Assembly: GCF_000940805.1 (NCBI RefSeq)
Contig: NZ_CP007142.1
Coordinates: forward strand, 344,593-408,592
Source: Gynuella sunshinyii YC6258
GTDB lineage: Bacteria; Pseudomonadota; Gammaproteobacteria; Pseudomonadales; Natronospirillaceae
Direction of reading: 5' to 3'
Length of the DNA: 64,000 nucleotides
Position 1 is the stretch's first letter. Each line of letters opens with the position of its first letter. The position numbers and the translations under genes were made by a program. Below, piece by piece: positions 1 to 8,996 of the stretch. Below the pieces are notes generated by a model, which saw only the letters and a program-made list of their open reading frames with translations, did no database searches and was not told the origin of the DNA.

Positions 1-99
1 GCTGTTCAGCACGCCATGGGAATAGATGGCCGTTATGGCATCAATATCGGAAGCAAGACAGGGTCTTAGAACAGCAGCCGGAGAGGGGTTAATCATCAT
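1..99 (-). CDS. GNAT acetyltransferase, N-terminal fragment (phosphinothricin acetyltransferase-like)
   Basis: This is the first 33 codons of a gene that runs off the left edge of the window. The reading frame starts at ATG 97-99; a second ATG follows directly at 94-96. After a short lead, residues 12-33 read RPCLASDIDAITAIYSHGV and onward. That resembles the opening of the Bar/Pat-type GNAT N-acetyltransferases, in which an R-x-A-x-x-x-D-x-x-A-I-x-x-I-Y pattern is typical. The acetyl-CoA-binding core lies outside the window, so substrate and completeness cannot be judged. The gene is divergent from the LysR gene at 197. Confidence 0.6.
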   Translation of the reverse strand, partial: MMINPSPAAVLRPCLASDIDAITAIYSHGVLNS

Positions 100-196
100 T
101 CTGATCACTCACAGTGGAAGGATTCAGATACCCTAACCTATGACCAGGCATTAAAAAATAATATGCTTCTTATACAAAACATAAGAATTTCTTATC

Positions 197-1093
197 ATGC
201 ATACACTCAATCTGGCCCAACTCTCAACGTTTATCAAGGTAACCGAGCTCGGCAGTTTTTCTGCTGCCGCAGACTACCTGGACCTCAGCCAACCAGCCGT
301 CAGTCTGCAGATACGGCAATTGGAACAGCTGCTGGGTGTACGATTGCTGGAACGGGTGGGACGTAAAGTCAGTGCGACAGCTGCCGGAGAAGAGTTGTTG
401 CGTCACGCCTATCAGATACAGCAGCAGGTGGATATTGCCTGGCAATCGTTGTCTCCTCATCAGCATGGCAGTGTTGGCCGCCTGCGCATCGGCACCGGTG
501 CCACTGCTTGCATCTATCTGCTTCCGCCACTGCTACAACAGCTCAAACAACATATGCCCGGACTGGATATTACCGTGCAGACCGGTAACAGCTCTGACAT
601 TCTCAAACGGCTGGAAAACAATGTACTCGATCTGGCTCTGGTGACGATGCCTGTCAACGGTCGGGCTTTCGCTTGGAAGGAGATCTGCTGCGACGAGTTT
701 GTGGCGGTCTATCCGGAATCACAACACCACCCTGATCAAACGTTCACCGCCGAATCTCTGGCAGAGATGCCATTACTGCTATACGAAGCTGGAGGCAACA
801 CCCGCAATATTATCGATCAATGGTTCACTCAGGCCGGACAAGTGGTCAAACCCATAATGGAGCTGGGCAGTGTTGAAGCGATCAAGCGCCTGACCGCCGC
901 TGGGCTGGGTTGGTCCATCCTGCCGCACCTTGCTGTCCAGGATGCGACACGGTCCGATGGCCTGAAAATACACCCCCTCAATCCAAGACTGGAGCGTACA
1001 CTGGCACTGGCCATGCGCCAGGACAAGCCAGTCAGTAAAGGCATGCGCTGTTTGATTGGACTGCTTCGACAGAAAGACAATCAACACTCATAG
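197..1093 (+). CDS. LysR-family transcriptional regulator
   Basis: A 298-residue protein of standard LysR length. Residues 5-64 form the winged helix-turn-helix, with the family pattern FSAAADYLDLSQPAVSLQI followed by the LE-x-LLGVRLLER wing. Residues 92 onward form the periplasmic-binding-protein-like effector domain (RLRIGTGATA, DLALVTMPV). It probably senses a small molecule and controls the flavodoxin-like gene that starts 126 bp downstream on the same strand. The same-strand layout is less usual than the classic divergent one, so the target is inferred. The ATG at 197 fits the family N-terminus. Confidence 0.88.
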   Translation: MHTLNLAQLSTFIKVTELGSFSAAADYLDLSQPAVSLQIRQLEQLLGVRLLERVGRKVSATAAGEELLRHAYQIQQQVDIAWQSLSPHQHGSVGRLRIGTGATACIYLLPPLLQQLKQHMPGLDITVQTGNSSDILKRLENNVLDLALVTMPVNGRAFAWKEICCDEFVAVYPESQHHPDQTFTAESLAEMPLLLYEAGGNTRNIIDQWFTQAGQVVKPIMELGSVEAIKRLTAAGLGWSILPHLAVQDATRSDGLKIHPLNPRLERTLALAMRQDKPVSKGMRCLIGLLRQKDNQHS

Positions 1094-1182
1094 GACACTT
1101 ATTTCGTCTCCGAATTATCTGCTTGTTCCTTTACTATACAATCATTACTATGACGTAGTATTGGAGCAATCTTTCACCCGAT

Positions 1183-1197
1183 TCTGTGTAAGACAGA
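1183..1197. promoter_or_regulatory. Small inverted repeat upstream of the flavodoxin-like gene
   Basis: The repeat TCTGT-N5-ACAGA lies between the LysR gene and the flavodoxin-like start at 1220. Its size suits a regulator half-site pair, possibly for the neighbouring LysR protein. A short dyad can also arise by chance, so this is a weak call. Confidence 0.25.
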
Positions 1198-1219
1198 GTC
1201 ATAAAACTGGAGTTCGAAC

Positions 1220-1774
1220 ATGTCAAATACTGTTGTGATTTATTATTCAGGTTATGGACACACCCGTCGCGTAGCAGAATACGTTGCCGAAGGTGCCAAG
1301 GCTGAACTGATCGAAATAGATGCAAACGGGGATATCACCGATGCAGCCTGGGAAAAACTGAATGCCGCCGATGCCATTATCTTCGGCTCACCCACATACA
1401 TGGGTTCCGCTGCATGGCAATTCAAAAAATTCGCCGATGCCACCTCCAAAGTGTGGTTTACCCGCGGCTGGCAGGACAAGGTGTTTGGTGGCTTTACCAA
1501 CAGCGCCAGTCTCAATGGCGACAAGCAGGTCACGCTGATTTTCATGCAAACCCTGGCCTCCCAACACGGCGGCATCTGGGTCAGTCTGGGCCTGGCTCCT
1601 GCCAATACCTTTGATGCCACTCGTAATGATGTGAACAACCTGGGTGGTTCCGTAGGTGCGCTGGTGCAATCTCCTTCTGATCGTGGTGCAGAAGATACTG
1701 CTGCCGGTGATCTTGAAACCGCTCGTCTCTACGGCGCCCGGGTCACTGAGATTGCCGCCCGTCTGAAGGGATGA
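1220..1774 (+). CDS. Flavodoxin-family / NAD(P)H-dependent FMN protein (WrbA-like)
   Basis: A 184-residue cytoplasmic protein of the flavodoxin-like fold. Residues 5-17 (VIYYSGYGHTRRV) form the FMN phosphate-binding loop, IIFGSPTYMGS is the second flavin loop, and FTNSASLNGDK and the region up to HGGIWVSLG match the WrbA/flavodoxin_2 layout. It probably binds FMN and reduces quinones or related acceptors. A GGAG ribosome-binding site sits 7 bases before the ATG. It follows the LysR gene and converges on a nitroreductase gene, so this corner looks like a redox or detoxification cluster. The electron acceptor cannot be read from sequence. Confidence 0.82.
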   Translation: MSNTVVIYYSGYGHTRRVAEYVAEGAKAELIEIDANGDITDAAWEKLNAADAIIFGSPTYMGSAAWQFKKFADATSKVWFTRGWQDKVFGGFTNSASLNGDKQVTLIFMQTLASQHGGIWVSLGLAPANTFDATRNDVNNLGGSVGALVQSPSDRGAEDTAAGDLETARLYGARVTEIAARLKG

Positions 1775-1799
1775 TTGTTCTCTGATAGCGTTTAGCACC

Positions 1800-1824
1800 G
1801 TCAGTGCCAGCGAATGGCACTGAC
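1800..1824. terminator. Bidirectional hairpin between convergent genes
   Basis: A perfect 10-bp stem (GTCAGTGCCA / TGGCACTGAC) with a GCGAA loop lies between the convergent flavodoxin-like and nitroreductase genes. It has no long T tract, but its position fits a shared terminator. Confidence 0.6.
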
Positions 1825-1842
1825 TTCTGCACTCCCGATATT

Positions 1843-2427
1843 TTAAAGACTTCCTTTCAACACAATCTCACTCAAGGCTTTGCGCTGACGTTCCCGTTGA
1901 TCACGCTGAGCAAACGTTTCTGCCACATCAGTCGGTGCACCAAGATAGCCGATGGCCATTCCGGTCAGTGGTTCCAAGGATCCGGAGATGCCAAACACTT
2001 GCCTGGCTTTATCGGGATCAATGCCGATCATTTGATGCACATACAGTCCCCGCGCAGTGGCTTCCAGGGTCAGATAAGCCGACGCGGCACCAAGATCGTG
2101 CTGAGCGGCTTTATTGTTCTGACCATTGTGCTCAAACGTATGCTCGGTCAACCCCAATACCAGCACAGGTGCATTACTGGCCCAAGGCTGATTTCCTTCC
2201 AGCAACACGCTGTAGATCTGTTGCCAGACTTCAGGACTGCGATCTTTGACTCCGACAATATAACGCCAGGGCTGCGCATTGTAGGACGACATCGTCCAGC
2301 GGGCTGCCTCGAACAGAGCAATCAGATCGTCTTTGCTGACTGTTTTATTGGGATCAAATGCATAAGGACTTTTGCGCCGGGATAGCAATTCATGGATAGG
2401 AACATCAGTTGGATTGATTACACTCAT
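1843..2427 (-). CDS. Nitroreductase-family protein
   Basis: A 194-residue FMN-dependent oxidoreductase of the nitroreductase superfamily. Near residue 16 it has the RRKSPYAFDP motif (the family RRSxRxF/Y site), then the AARWTMSSYNAQPW segment that binds flavin and shapes the active site, and late in the protein a GYLG motif. These proteins reduce nitro compounds, quinones or related substrates with NAD(P)H. An AGAGGTGA ribosome-binding site precedes the ATG. The gene is convergent with the flavodoxin-like gene and divergent from the iron-uptake pair. The physiological substrate is unknown. Confidence 0.88.
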   Translation of the reverse strand: MSVINPTDVPIHELLSRRKSPYAFDPNKTVSKDDLIALFEAARWTMSSYNAQPWRYIVGVKDRSPEVWQQIYSVLLEGNQPWASNAPVLVLGLTEHTFEHNGQNNKAAQHDLGAASAYLTLEATARGLYVHQMIGIDPDKARQVFGISGSLEPLTGMAIGYLGAPTDVAETFAQRDQRERQRKALSEIVLKGSL

Positions 2428-2607
2428 CAGTCACCTCTGCAATGGGCCAAACTTTCAAAATCAGATCATTTGTTGATCAGCCGGTTTTGTTATCCTGAAA
2501 ACAATTATCAATCGACCTGCCACCCAACAAACCCGTTTTTCATCTCACCACTCTGCCCGGTTTGCTTCATCATGCCCAGTCTGATCGTTAAAAATCCGTG
2601 TAAAAAT

Positions 2608-2636
2608 TTGCCGCCGTTTATGATCACGCTTATGAT
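2608..2636 (+). promoter_or_regulatory. Sigma-70-type promoter for the iron-uptake pair
   Basis: The -35 element TTGCCG (2608-2613) and -10 element TATGAT (2631-2636) are separated by 17 bp. They sit just upstream of the cupredoxin gene, and the -10 is covered by the Fur-box candidate, an arrangement that gives repression when iron is plentiful. Confidence 0.55.
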
Positions 2637-2646
2637 AATCATTATT
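2628..2646. promoter_or_regulatory. Fur box
   Basis: These 19 bases match the classical Fur consensus GATAATGATAATCATTATC at 16 positions, including an unbroken run of 12. The site overlaps the -10 element of the promoter ahead of the cupredoxin/FTR1 genes. This is direct sequence support for iron-dependent repression. Confidence 0.75.
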
Positions 2647-2668
2647 GATAAATAACTCGGGGTCCTCC

Positions 2669-2989
2669 ATGCGAATATTTTTGACAGCGATTTTATTCGC
2701 TCTCAGTGCCACAGCGATGGCAGACACTCTGGTCTATAACATTACGATCAAAGACCATGTTTTCTCACCGTCTGTAATTACCATTCCCGTCAATCAGCGG
2801 GTCAAGTTCGTCATCGAAAACCAGGATGTCACACCTGAAGAATTTGAGGGGCTGGACTTCGATGTCGAGAAAATCATTCCAGGAAAAACCAAGTCGACGG
2901 TCTTTGTTGGGCCATTCGCAGCCGGTACCTATAACTTTATGGGTGAGTTCAACGCCGATACGGCGAAAGGCCAGATCATTGTGGAGTAA
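2669..2989 (+). CDS. Periplasmic cupredoxin-domain protein of an FTR1 iron-uptake system
   Basis: A 106-residue exported protein. The ATG at 2669 begins a clear signal peptide (MRIFLTAILFALSATAMA); an upstream TTG in frame is a poorer start. The mature part is a small beta-rich cupredoxin-like domain (YNITIKDHVFSPSVITIPVN, ending KGQIIVE), as in EfeO N-terminal or FtrB-type proteins. The usual type-1 copper ligands are not obvious: no Cys is visible and the only histidine is at DHVF. It ends 3 bp before the FTR1 permease gene, whose ribosome-binding site lies inside it. It probably handles iron in the periplasm for that permease. Confidence 0.8.
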   Translation: MRIFLTAILFALSATAMADTLVYNITIKDHVFSPSVITIPVNQRVKFVIENQDVTPEEFEGLDFDVEKIIPGKTKSTVFVGPFAAGTYNFMGEFNADTAKGQIIVE

Positions 2990-2992
2990 CAA

Positions 2993-3826
2993 ATGATAAG
3001 TACGGCAATCATCGTTTTCCGTGAAGTACTCGAAGCGGCTCTCATTATAACCATATTAATGGCTGCTACCCGTGGGGTTCTGAACCGGGGACGCTGGATA
3101 AGCGGCGGGGTTGCCGGAGGGGTTATCGGGGCATTTGTGGTTGCGTTGTTTATGGGCGCTATCGCGAATTCATTTGAAGGCATGGGTCAGGAAATCTTTA
3201 ATGCGGTCATTCTGCTAACAGCTGTGTGCATGCTTGCCTGGCACAATATCTGGATGGCCAGCCATGCGAAAGAGCTGACTACCAATCTTAAACATGTCGG
3301 TCACCAGATTAATGAAGGTACGCTACCTCTGTATTCCCTCGCCATTGCTTCCGGTCTGGCGGTACTGCGAGAGGGTTCTGAGGTAGTACTGTTTCTGTAT
3401 GGTATTGCCGCTGGCGGCAGTTCCAACCTGGAGATGCTGTCTGGCGGCATAGCCGGCCTGTTCATTGGTGCGATAACCGGTGCATTGTTGTACTTCGGAA
3501 TGCTTCGCATTCCGCCCCAGTGGCTGTTCAAAACCACCAGCTGGTTAATTCTGCTAATGGCCTGTGGCCTTGCATCTTCGGCAGCAGGATATCTCAGTCA
3601 GGCCGGGGTCCTGCCAAGCCAGATTCCTCTGTGGAATTCTGACGGTTTGTTATCCGAAAAATCCATCCTCGGAGAACTGCTGCATATCCTCATCGGCTAT
3701 GAGTCACGTCCTACTGCCCTGCAGTTGTCTTTCTACCTGGCAACATTAGTCGTGATTACCAGCGGAATGATCTGGGCAAACAGATCCGGAACGGTCGCAC
3801 CTCAGACCAGATCCAGAGGTATCTGA
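2993..3826 (+). CDS. FTR1-family high-affinity iron permease
   Basis: A 277-residue polytopic inner-membrane protein of the FTR1/EfeU family. It carries the two REXXE iron-binding motifs of this family: REVLE at residues 10-14 and REGSE at 126-130, each in a membrane helix. It moves iron into the cytoplasm. The gene follows the cupredoxin gene by 3 bp and shares its Fur-regulated promoter. The complete FtrABCD or EfeUOB systems have more parts (P19, ferredoxin, DyP peroxidase); none of these is nearby, so this is a minimal two-gene form. Confidence 0.9.
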   Translation: MISTAIIVFREVLEAALIITILMAATRGVLNRGRWISGGVAGGVIGAFVVALFMGAIANSFEGMGQEIFNAVILLTAVCMLAWHNIWMASHAKELTTNLKHVGHQINEGTLPLYSLAIASGLAVLREGSEVVLFLYGIAAGGSSNLEMLSGGIAGLFIGAITGALLYFGMLRIPPQWLFKTTSWLILLMACGLASSAAGYLSQAGVLPSQIPLWNSDGLLSEKSILGELLHILIGYESRPTALQLSFYLATLVVITSGMIWANRSGTVAPQTRSRGI

Positions 3827-4162
3827 CCTCAGCAAAAGGATAGCAGGGCAATTACCAGCCCTGCTGCGATCAATCTTATCTATACCTTTTCTGGCTCCCG
3901 CATGTGTAATTGGGCGCTGCAAAACAATAAATAACACCAGTAGTACCAATTTATGGTTCCCTGATGTAGCCTTACTCGCCACGACAATGACTGCTTATCG
4001 GGTAATGGCTCACACTGTTGTACCTAAAAACTCCGTTGTTTGAGGCTTTTTTAGACTACTTAAAAGAAATTCTGTTCAGATAGAGTTATCGTAGTAATAT
4101 CTGGTGTTGTTTTTCACGTCAGAACCATAAAGGACTATTATCATCTCTCCCAAGTTACTTGT
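3827..4162. other. Intergenic region with a terminator-like hairpin
   Basis: About 336 bp without a supported gene. It holds the hairpin at 3842-3865 just after the FTR1 gene. The rest is AT-rich and probably contains the promoter of the diguanylate cyclase gene, but I see no convincing -35/-10 pair. Confidence 0.5.
3842..3865 (+). terminator. Hairpin after the FTR1 gene
   Basis: A perfect 8-bp stem (AGCAGGGC / GCCCTGCT) with an 8-base loop lies 15 bp after the FTR1 stop. The T tract is weak, so it may be a terminator or a 3'-protecting hairpin. Confidence 0.5.
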
Positions 4163-5527
4163 ATGACAATCAGGATAAAAACAAAGCTATTCATCAGTCA
4201 TTTTCTTGCGATTATTCTCGTTTCCGGAAGCATCGGTAGTTACTTTTATCAAAGTGCAATCGATAATCTCAAAGAAAGTCTGCGCTCCCGACTGATGTAC
4301 AGCGCCGCATTATTAAGTAATAACTTCAATTCTGAAGAACTGGAATTACTACAAACAGCCTCTGACACTGAGCGCCCTGAGTATCATAAAAATATTCAGT
4401 ATTTAAGACAGCTGACAGCTTCAAATCCTGATATTGCATTTATATATGTCATGCGCCTTGATGATGGGGTGCCTAAGTTTGTCATCGATTCAGACCCGGA
4501 AAAGCCCGCCGCTCCTGGTGAAATCTATAACCAGACAATTCCCGAATTGATGGAAGGCTTTCAAAGTGTCAGCGTTGACAAGCAAATTACCGTGGACAAA
4601 TGGGGGAGCTTTCTGTCCGGTTACGCTCCTATCAGAAGCCGAACAAATCCATATCTTATTGGCATTGATATGCGTGCCGATGAGGTCCAGGCAAAACTGG
4701 CGGACTTGAAGCAGAAAGCCGTGTTGTCATTGATTGTTTCTTTTATTTTTGCGTATGTATTCAGCATGTTCTTATCCAAAAATCTGGTTAAGCGTATGGA
4801 TGTCCTTTATCGACGCTGTATCGAGGAAGGCGCACTGAAAGAGAACATCAAAATGGAAAAGGGGGACGAACTCGATCAACTCTCAAATACCTTCGAATAT
4901 ATGATCGAGCACATGCAACACACCCAGAGTGATCTCGAAACTCTGGTGGAGTCGCGCACCTGGGCGCTACAAAACGCCAATCAGGAACTGGAACTCGAAA
5001 TTTCCGAACGCAAAAAAGCCGAAGCGGCCCTTAAGATCGCGGCCCGTACCGACTATCTGACCGGTTTGATCAATCGTCGGGAAATGGTCGAAATGTTGCA
5101 TCGGGCTGTTGATGATTATTCGCGTTTTCAACGGCATTTTTCGGTTGTGCTGGTTGATATGGATAATTTCAAGAACATCAATGACAGCTTCGGTCATGAT
5201 GTGGGCGATGAAGTGCTTAAGGCCATTGCTGAAAAAATGCAAAGCCTGTTACGTACTCAGGACACAATTGCTCGATGGGGGGGCGAAGAACTTTTGATAC
5301 TCATGCCAGATTTCAAACGCGAAGAGGCCATGCAGCAAGCTGAACGTATTCGTGTTCATCTTGAACTATCAACTTTTCAGGCTCGACAATTTGCACTTCA
5401 GGTGACCGCCAGTTTCGGCGTTGCTGAGTTCGATGCGGCCCAGGAGATTGATGCTACACTGAAGCGAGCGGACATCGCTCTGTACAAAGGCAAGGAAAAA
5501 GGCAGAAATTGCGTCGCAAGCGAATAG
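4163..5527 (+). CDS. Membrane-bound diguanylate cyclase with periplasmic sensor
   Basis: A 454-residue protein that makes c-di-GMP from GTP. A transmembrane helix lies near residues 7-28, then an extracytoplasmic sensor to about 187, a second helix near 188-209, a HAMP-like linker and a coiled coil, and a GGDEF domain from about 290. The catalytic loop reads GGEEL (about 373-377). An inhibitory I-site, RTQD, lies five residues before it, so product inhibition is expected. No clear ribosome-binding site is visible. It stands directly upstream of the first polysaccharide export set, so a role in turning on exopolysaccharide is likely but inferred. Confidence 0.88.
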   Translation: MTIRIKTKLFISHFLAIILVSGSIGSYFYQSAIDNLKESLRSRLMYSAALLSNNFNSEELELLQTASDTERPEYHKNIQYLRQLTASNPDIAFIYVMRLDDGVPKFVIDSDPEKPAAPGEIYNQTIPELMEGFQSVSVDKQITVDKWGSFLSGYAPIRSRTNPYLIGIDMRADEVQAKLADLKQKAVLSLIVSFIFAYVFSMFLSKNLVKRMDVLYRRCIEEGALKENIKMEKGDELDQLSNTFEYMIEHMQHTQSDLETLVESRTWALQNANQELELEISERKKAEAALKIAARTDYLTGLINRREMVEMLHRAVDDYSRFQRHFSVVLVDMDNFKNINDSFGHDVGDEVLKAIAEKMQSLLRTQDTIARWGGEELLILMPDFKREEAMQQAERIRVHLELSTFQARQFALQVTASFGVAEFDAAQEIDATLKRADIALYKGKEKGRNCVASE

Positions 5528-5788
5528 AAGCACCTGACAATGCCAGGGAGAAGATATGGGTATTTGATACCGACAATCAGATCAGTAGATGGTTCAACAG
5601 GAAGATAACCACCTATGACTAAGCATTTGTCATGAAACAGTATTAGTGTGACTTGATATTCAGATTGACCTGTTAATTAAAGATTTTTGTGTATTAAAAT
5701 TTGAGATCGAGATAGCAAATTTCAATAAATCTGCTTGAAATCACCTGTTTTAATTAAATTTGATTCCACCATAGATAGATTTGACTGT

Positions 5789-7324
5789 ATGGAAGAGCTG
5801 GCTCAACAACCTTTAAATATCCAGAACTACATAGCCGCGCTGCGGCGTTATAAATGGTATGTGGCCATTGCTATTATCATTTTCACCACTATTTCCGTCG
5901 CTGTTGCCGTTATCATTCCTCCTATTTACAAATCGGAAGGTCTGGTGCTGGTTGAAACCCAACAGATACCGGATAAATTAATTCAATCAACCGTTGAGGC
6001 CAGTGCTGCTGAGCAAATCGAAATCATCCGTCAGCGGGTTATGACCAGAGAACAGCTGTTGGATGTCGGCCGGCAAATGCCTGCACTGAAAGCTATTGAA
6101 GATCAGTATGGTAGCAATACGCTGTTAAAACAGATCCGTGATAACCTCTATATCGAACCCATTCGTGAACGCAGTGGTCGTGCTAATGTTACAATTGCCT
6201 TTAAGCTTGGATTTATTTCTGAGAATCCTACATTGGCGCAAAAGGTTGCTGAAAACCTGATCAATCTGTTTCTCAAGGAAAATATCAAAGCTCGCACTGA
6301 GCGAGCATCTCAGACGACGGCATTTCTTGAACAGGAAGCCTCGAAGCTGAAAAAACGCCTCGATGAAACTGAGCAGGCCATCGCCAAATTCAAACAGGCT
6401 AACCAGGATGCATTACCAGAACATTTGCAATTGTATAGCTCTTCTCTGGCTCGCGAAGAATCAACCGCCCTCGACCTGAAGCGCCAGATTGAAAGCATCA
6501 AGGGTGAAATCGAATACCTGACCTTACAGCAAACCGACAGCGGTCAGACTAGCCCGGAGCAGATCCGATTGGCTGAGTTGAAGGATGAATACAAACGTTT
6601 GAGTATTATTTATCAGCCCGCTCACCCAGATCTGATCGCGATCAAAGACGAAATTGACTATCTTGAGCGTGGTGGAACGCTGTCGGATTCAGGGTCAACG
6701 TCTCCTGAACAAGCTTCTCAGAAAGCGCTCCAGGAAAAAATCAACGCCAGAAATGAAGAGCTCAAACTGGTTCAGGAACAGCTGAGAACGACCAATATCA
6801 GAATTTCCAGCCTGGAATCCAAGATCATCAAAATTCCTCAGGTGGAAAGAGAGTTGATATCTCTGAATCGCGATTATGACACGATTAACTCCCAGTACTC
6901 CAAACTGGTGTCTGACACGATGCAGGCACAGATGGCGGAAAGTCTGGAACAGGGCTCAAAAGCCGAAAGGTTTACCCTGATTGACGCACCGCGCATACCA
7001 ACAGAAGCATTTGCCCCAAATCGCAAGAAAGTCCTTGCGGCCGGCCTGGCAGGGTCTTTCGGAGTACCACTGGGCATTATTCTGTTGATCGGCTTTCTGG
7101 ATAAGAGCATCCGTGGCACCGAGACTCTGGAAGCAACTCTCGGATTTCCACCGCTCATTGCCATCCCATATATACACACCGACGCAGAACGCCAGCGAAC
7201 CAAACGGCACAACATATTCATGATAGGAGGTTTGGTTGTGATTGCCGCACTCGCGGCAATGACGATACACCTCACTTATATGCCATTGGATTTATTACTG
7301 ACTAAAGTAGTACAACGTTTTTAG
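5789..7324 (+). CDS. GumC/Wzz-type polysaccharide chain-length determinant (export set 1)
   Basis: About 511 residues from ATG 5789; an in-frame TTG at 5735 would add 18 residues and neither start has a clear ribosome-binding site. An N-terminal Wzz domain (IQNYIAALRRYKW, helix 23-43) is followed by a long periplasmic coiled coil (LEQEASKLKKRLDETEQAI and on), a GNVR-like return segment (PQVERELISLNRDYDTINSQY) and a C-terminal helix pair with the PRIPTEAFAPN proline-rich segment. It is an inner-membrane protein that sets polymer length and links synthesis to the outer-membrane pore. No kinase domain is fused: the kinase is the next gene, 7 bp away. It resembles the XrtA/PEP-CTERM-type chain-length proteins. 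Confidence 0.85.
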   Translation: MEELAQQPLNIQNYIAALRRYKWYVAIAIIIFTTISVAVAVIIPPIYKSEGLVLVETQQIPDKLIQSTVEASAAEQIEIIRQRVMTREQLLDVGRQMPALKAIEDQYGSNTLLKQIRDNLYIEPIRERSGRANVTIAFKLGFISENPTLAQKVAENLINLFLKENIKARTERASQTTAFLEQEASKLKKRLDETEQAIAKFKQANQDALPEHLQLYSSSLAREESTALDLKRQIESIKGEIEYLTLQQTDSGQTSPEQIRLAELKDEYKRLSIIYQPAHPDLIAIKDEIDYLERGGTLSDSGSTSPEQASQKALQEKINARNEELKLVQEQLRTTNIRISSLESKIIKIPQVERELISLNRDYDTINSQYSKLVSDTMQAQMAESLEQGSKAERFTLIDAPRIPTEAFAPNRKKVLAAGLAGSFGVPLGIILLIGFLDKSIRGTETLEATLGFPPLIAIPYIHTDAERQRTKRHNIFMIGGLVVIAALAAMTIHLTYMPLDLLLTKVVQRF

Positions 7325-7331
7325 TGGAGCA

Positions 7332-8078
7332 TTGATTGTAGTGGCACATTCAGATAAGACAGCCTCATCGATAAAGAACATTGAGTACACGCAAACTAAA
7401 ATTTTGCCTGTTTCAGCCGATAAGCTGAGAGCTAACAGAATCGTTGCTCATGACCCAACGGATCCCAACGCCAGTTTGTTTCAGGTACTCAGAACCAAGG
7501 TGCTTCAGGAAATGCGCTTAAACAACTGGAACACTCTGGCAATTACCGCCCCGACACCTGGCGCCGGAAAATCGATGATTTCTGTGAATCTGGCGATCAG
7601 TATTGCCATGGAAGTCAATCAAACAGTTCTCCTGGTCGACATGGATTTTCGCAAACCCTCTATCCACAAATATTTTTCGGTCAAACCCAAATATGGTTTA
7701 CAGGATTGTCTGCAAAGCGGTGTTCCAATAGAGGATGTGCTGTTTAATCCGGGCTTTAATCGTCTGGTGGTATTACCTGGCAGACAGGGAATTATGAGTT
7801 CGTCTGAGCTGATATCATCGCCGGAATCGACTCAGTTAATCAGGGAATTGAAAGAAAAATATGATCAGCGACTGGTCATTTTTGACCTTCCACCCTTGTT
7901 TGTTTCAGACGATGTTATGGTATTTCTACCAAATGTTGATTGCTCTCTGCTAGTCGTTGAAAGCGGTAGAAACAATAAGGATGAAGTACAGAAATCTGTC
8001 GAGCTGCTAAAGTCCAAACCCCTGTTGGGTACGGTTTTAAACAAGGAAGCGGTATCCCAGAAAATCTATTTTTATTAA
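7332..8078 (+). CDS. BY-kinase (CpsD/CapB-type tyrosine autokinase), export set 1
   Basis: A 248-residue cytoplasmic ATPase. It has a Walker A loop near residues 73-81 (APTPGAGKS), a Walker A' motif near 100-110 (LLVDMDFRKPS) and a Walker B-like segment (LVIFDLPP). These are the marks of bacterial tyrosine kinases that pair with Wzz/GumC proteins. The C-terminus ends IYFY, a short rather than extended tyrosine cluster. The start may be TTG 7332 or GTG 7341; the GGAG at 7326-7329 fits GTG 7341 slightly better. It follows the GumC gene closely and is probably its partner. Confidence 0.83.
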   Translation: MIVVAHSDKTASSIKNIEYTQTKILPVSADKLRANRIVAHDPTDPNASLFQVLRTKVLQEMRLNNWNTLAITAPTPGAGKSMISVNLAISIAMEVNQTVLLVDMDFRKPSIHKYFSVKPKYGLQDCLQSGVPIEDVLFNPGFNRLVVLPGRQGIMSSSELISSPESTQLIRELKEKYDQRLVIFDLPPLFVSDDVMVFLPNVDCSLLVVESGRNNKDEVQKSVELLKSKPLLGTVLNKEAVSQKIYFY

Positions 8079-8176
8079 CCGGCAATTCCGTTGACCGATT
8101 AATGCTACCATTGAATAAGTGTAATATTGGACATGCAGTTTATTCTGCACAGCAGTAAACCGAATTAGGAATCAAG

Positions 8177-8884
8177 ATGATCATATCTGTGTTTTTGCAA
8201 GGTATACGTCCAGGCTGTCGCTTTGTGTCTATGCTGTACATTGCATTATTGTCTGTGATTTTACTCAGTGCCTGCGTATCAAACGAGCCCGTCGTCAATG
8301 CTGCGACCGACTCACAGCCACAACCTCTGCTATCCGGTCCTCAGGTTGCCAGTACGATTTCCGAAACGTACACCATTGGAGTCGGCGACACATTACAAAT
8401 TGATGTATGGAAAAACCCTGAATTATCCCTGTCAGTACCCGTCAGACCGGATGGAAAAATCTCAATGCCGTTAATCGGCGATATCCTGGCAGCCGGGCTC
8501 ACCACTGAAGAACTGACCAGCTCCATTACCGACTCATTGAAAACCTATCTAAAACAGCCTCAGGTTTCTATTATTGTCACCAACCCATTCAGTGCAGAAT
8601 ATCAAAGAAGAGTACGTATCAGTGGAGCAGTGGGAACACCACTTTCCATCCCATTCAGAAATGGAATTACGGTTCTTGATCTGGTACTACTGGCAGGCGG
8701 TACGACAGAATATGCCAATGGCAATGCCGCAAAACTGCACAGAACAATCGATGGTGTTCTGACGGTTTACCCAATACGTCTGGAAGATATTCTGACCAGG
8801 GGGGATCTGAAAACAAATTATGCACTGATCCCATCAGATATTGTTACCGTACCAGAGAAGTCATTTTTCAGCGGTTCCCAATAA
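8177..8884 (+). CDS. Wza-like outer-membrane polysaccharide export lipoprotein (OPX)
   Basis: A 235-residue lipoprotein. An AGGA ribosome-binding site precedes ATG 8177. The lipobox LLSAC places the lipidated Cys at residue 33. The Poly_export domain starts at about residue 66 (YTIGVGDTLQIDVWKNPELS, then RPDGKISMPLIGDI), followed by a SLBB-like segment (RVRISGAVG, VLDLVLLAGG). It is short compared with E. coli Wza (379 residues) and fits the compact OPX form of XrtA/PEP-CTERM-associated export loci. It would form or gate the outer-membrane exit for the polymer handled by the GumC protein upstream. Confidence 0.87.
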   Translation: MIISVFLQGIRPGCRFVSMLYIALLSVILLSACVSNEPVVNAATDSQPQPLLSGPQVASTISETYTIGVGDTLQIDVWKNPELSLSVPVRPDGKISMPLIGDILAAGLTTEELTSSITDSLKTYLKQPQVSIIVTNPFSAEYQRRVRISGAVGTPLSIPFRNGITVLDLVLLAGGTTEYANGNAAKLHRTIDGVLTVYPIRLEDILTRGDLKTNYALIPSDIVTVPEKSFFSGSQ

Positions 8885-8996
8885 TAAAAAATAGGGAGAC
8901 GTCTGAATATCACAGTGCCAATGGTCATTTTCTTTGCCTGCACAACCATCTTCAGGCAGGATGAAAGCAAACATGCTATGACAGAGTTGTACAACG

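Noticed and set aside
5735..5788. TTG start at 5735 for the first GumC protein
   Set aside because: There is no ribosome-binding site and the added 18 residues do not resemble the family. ATG 5789 gives the usual short lead before the first helix, though its own ribosome-binding site is also weak.
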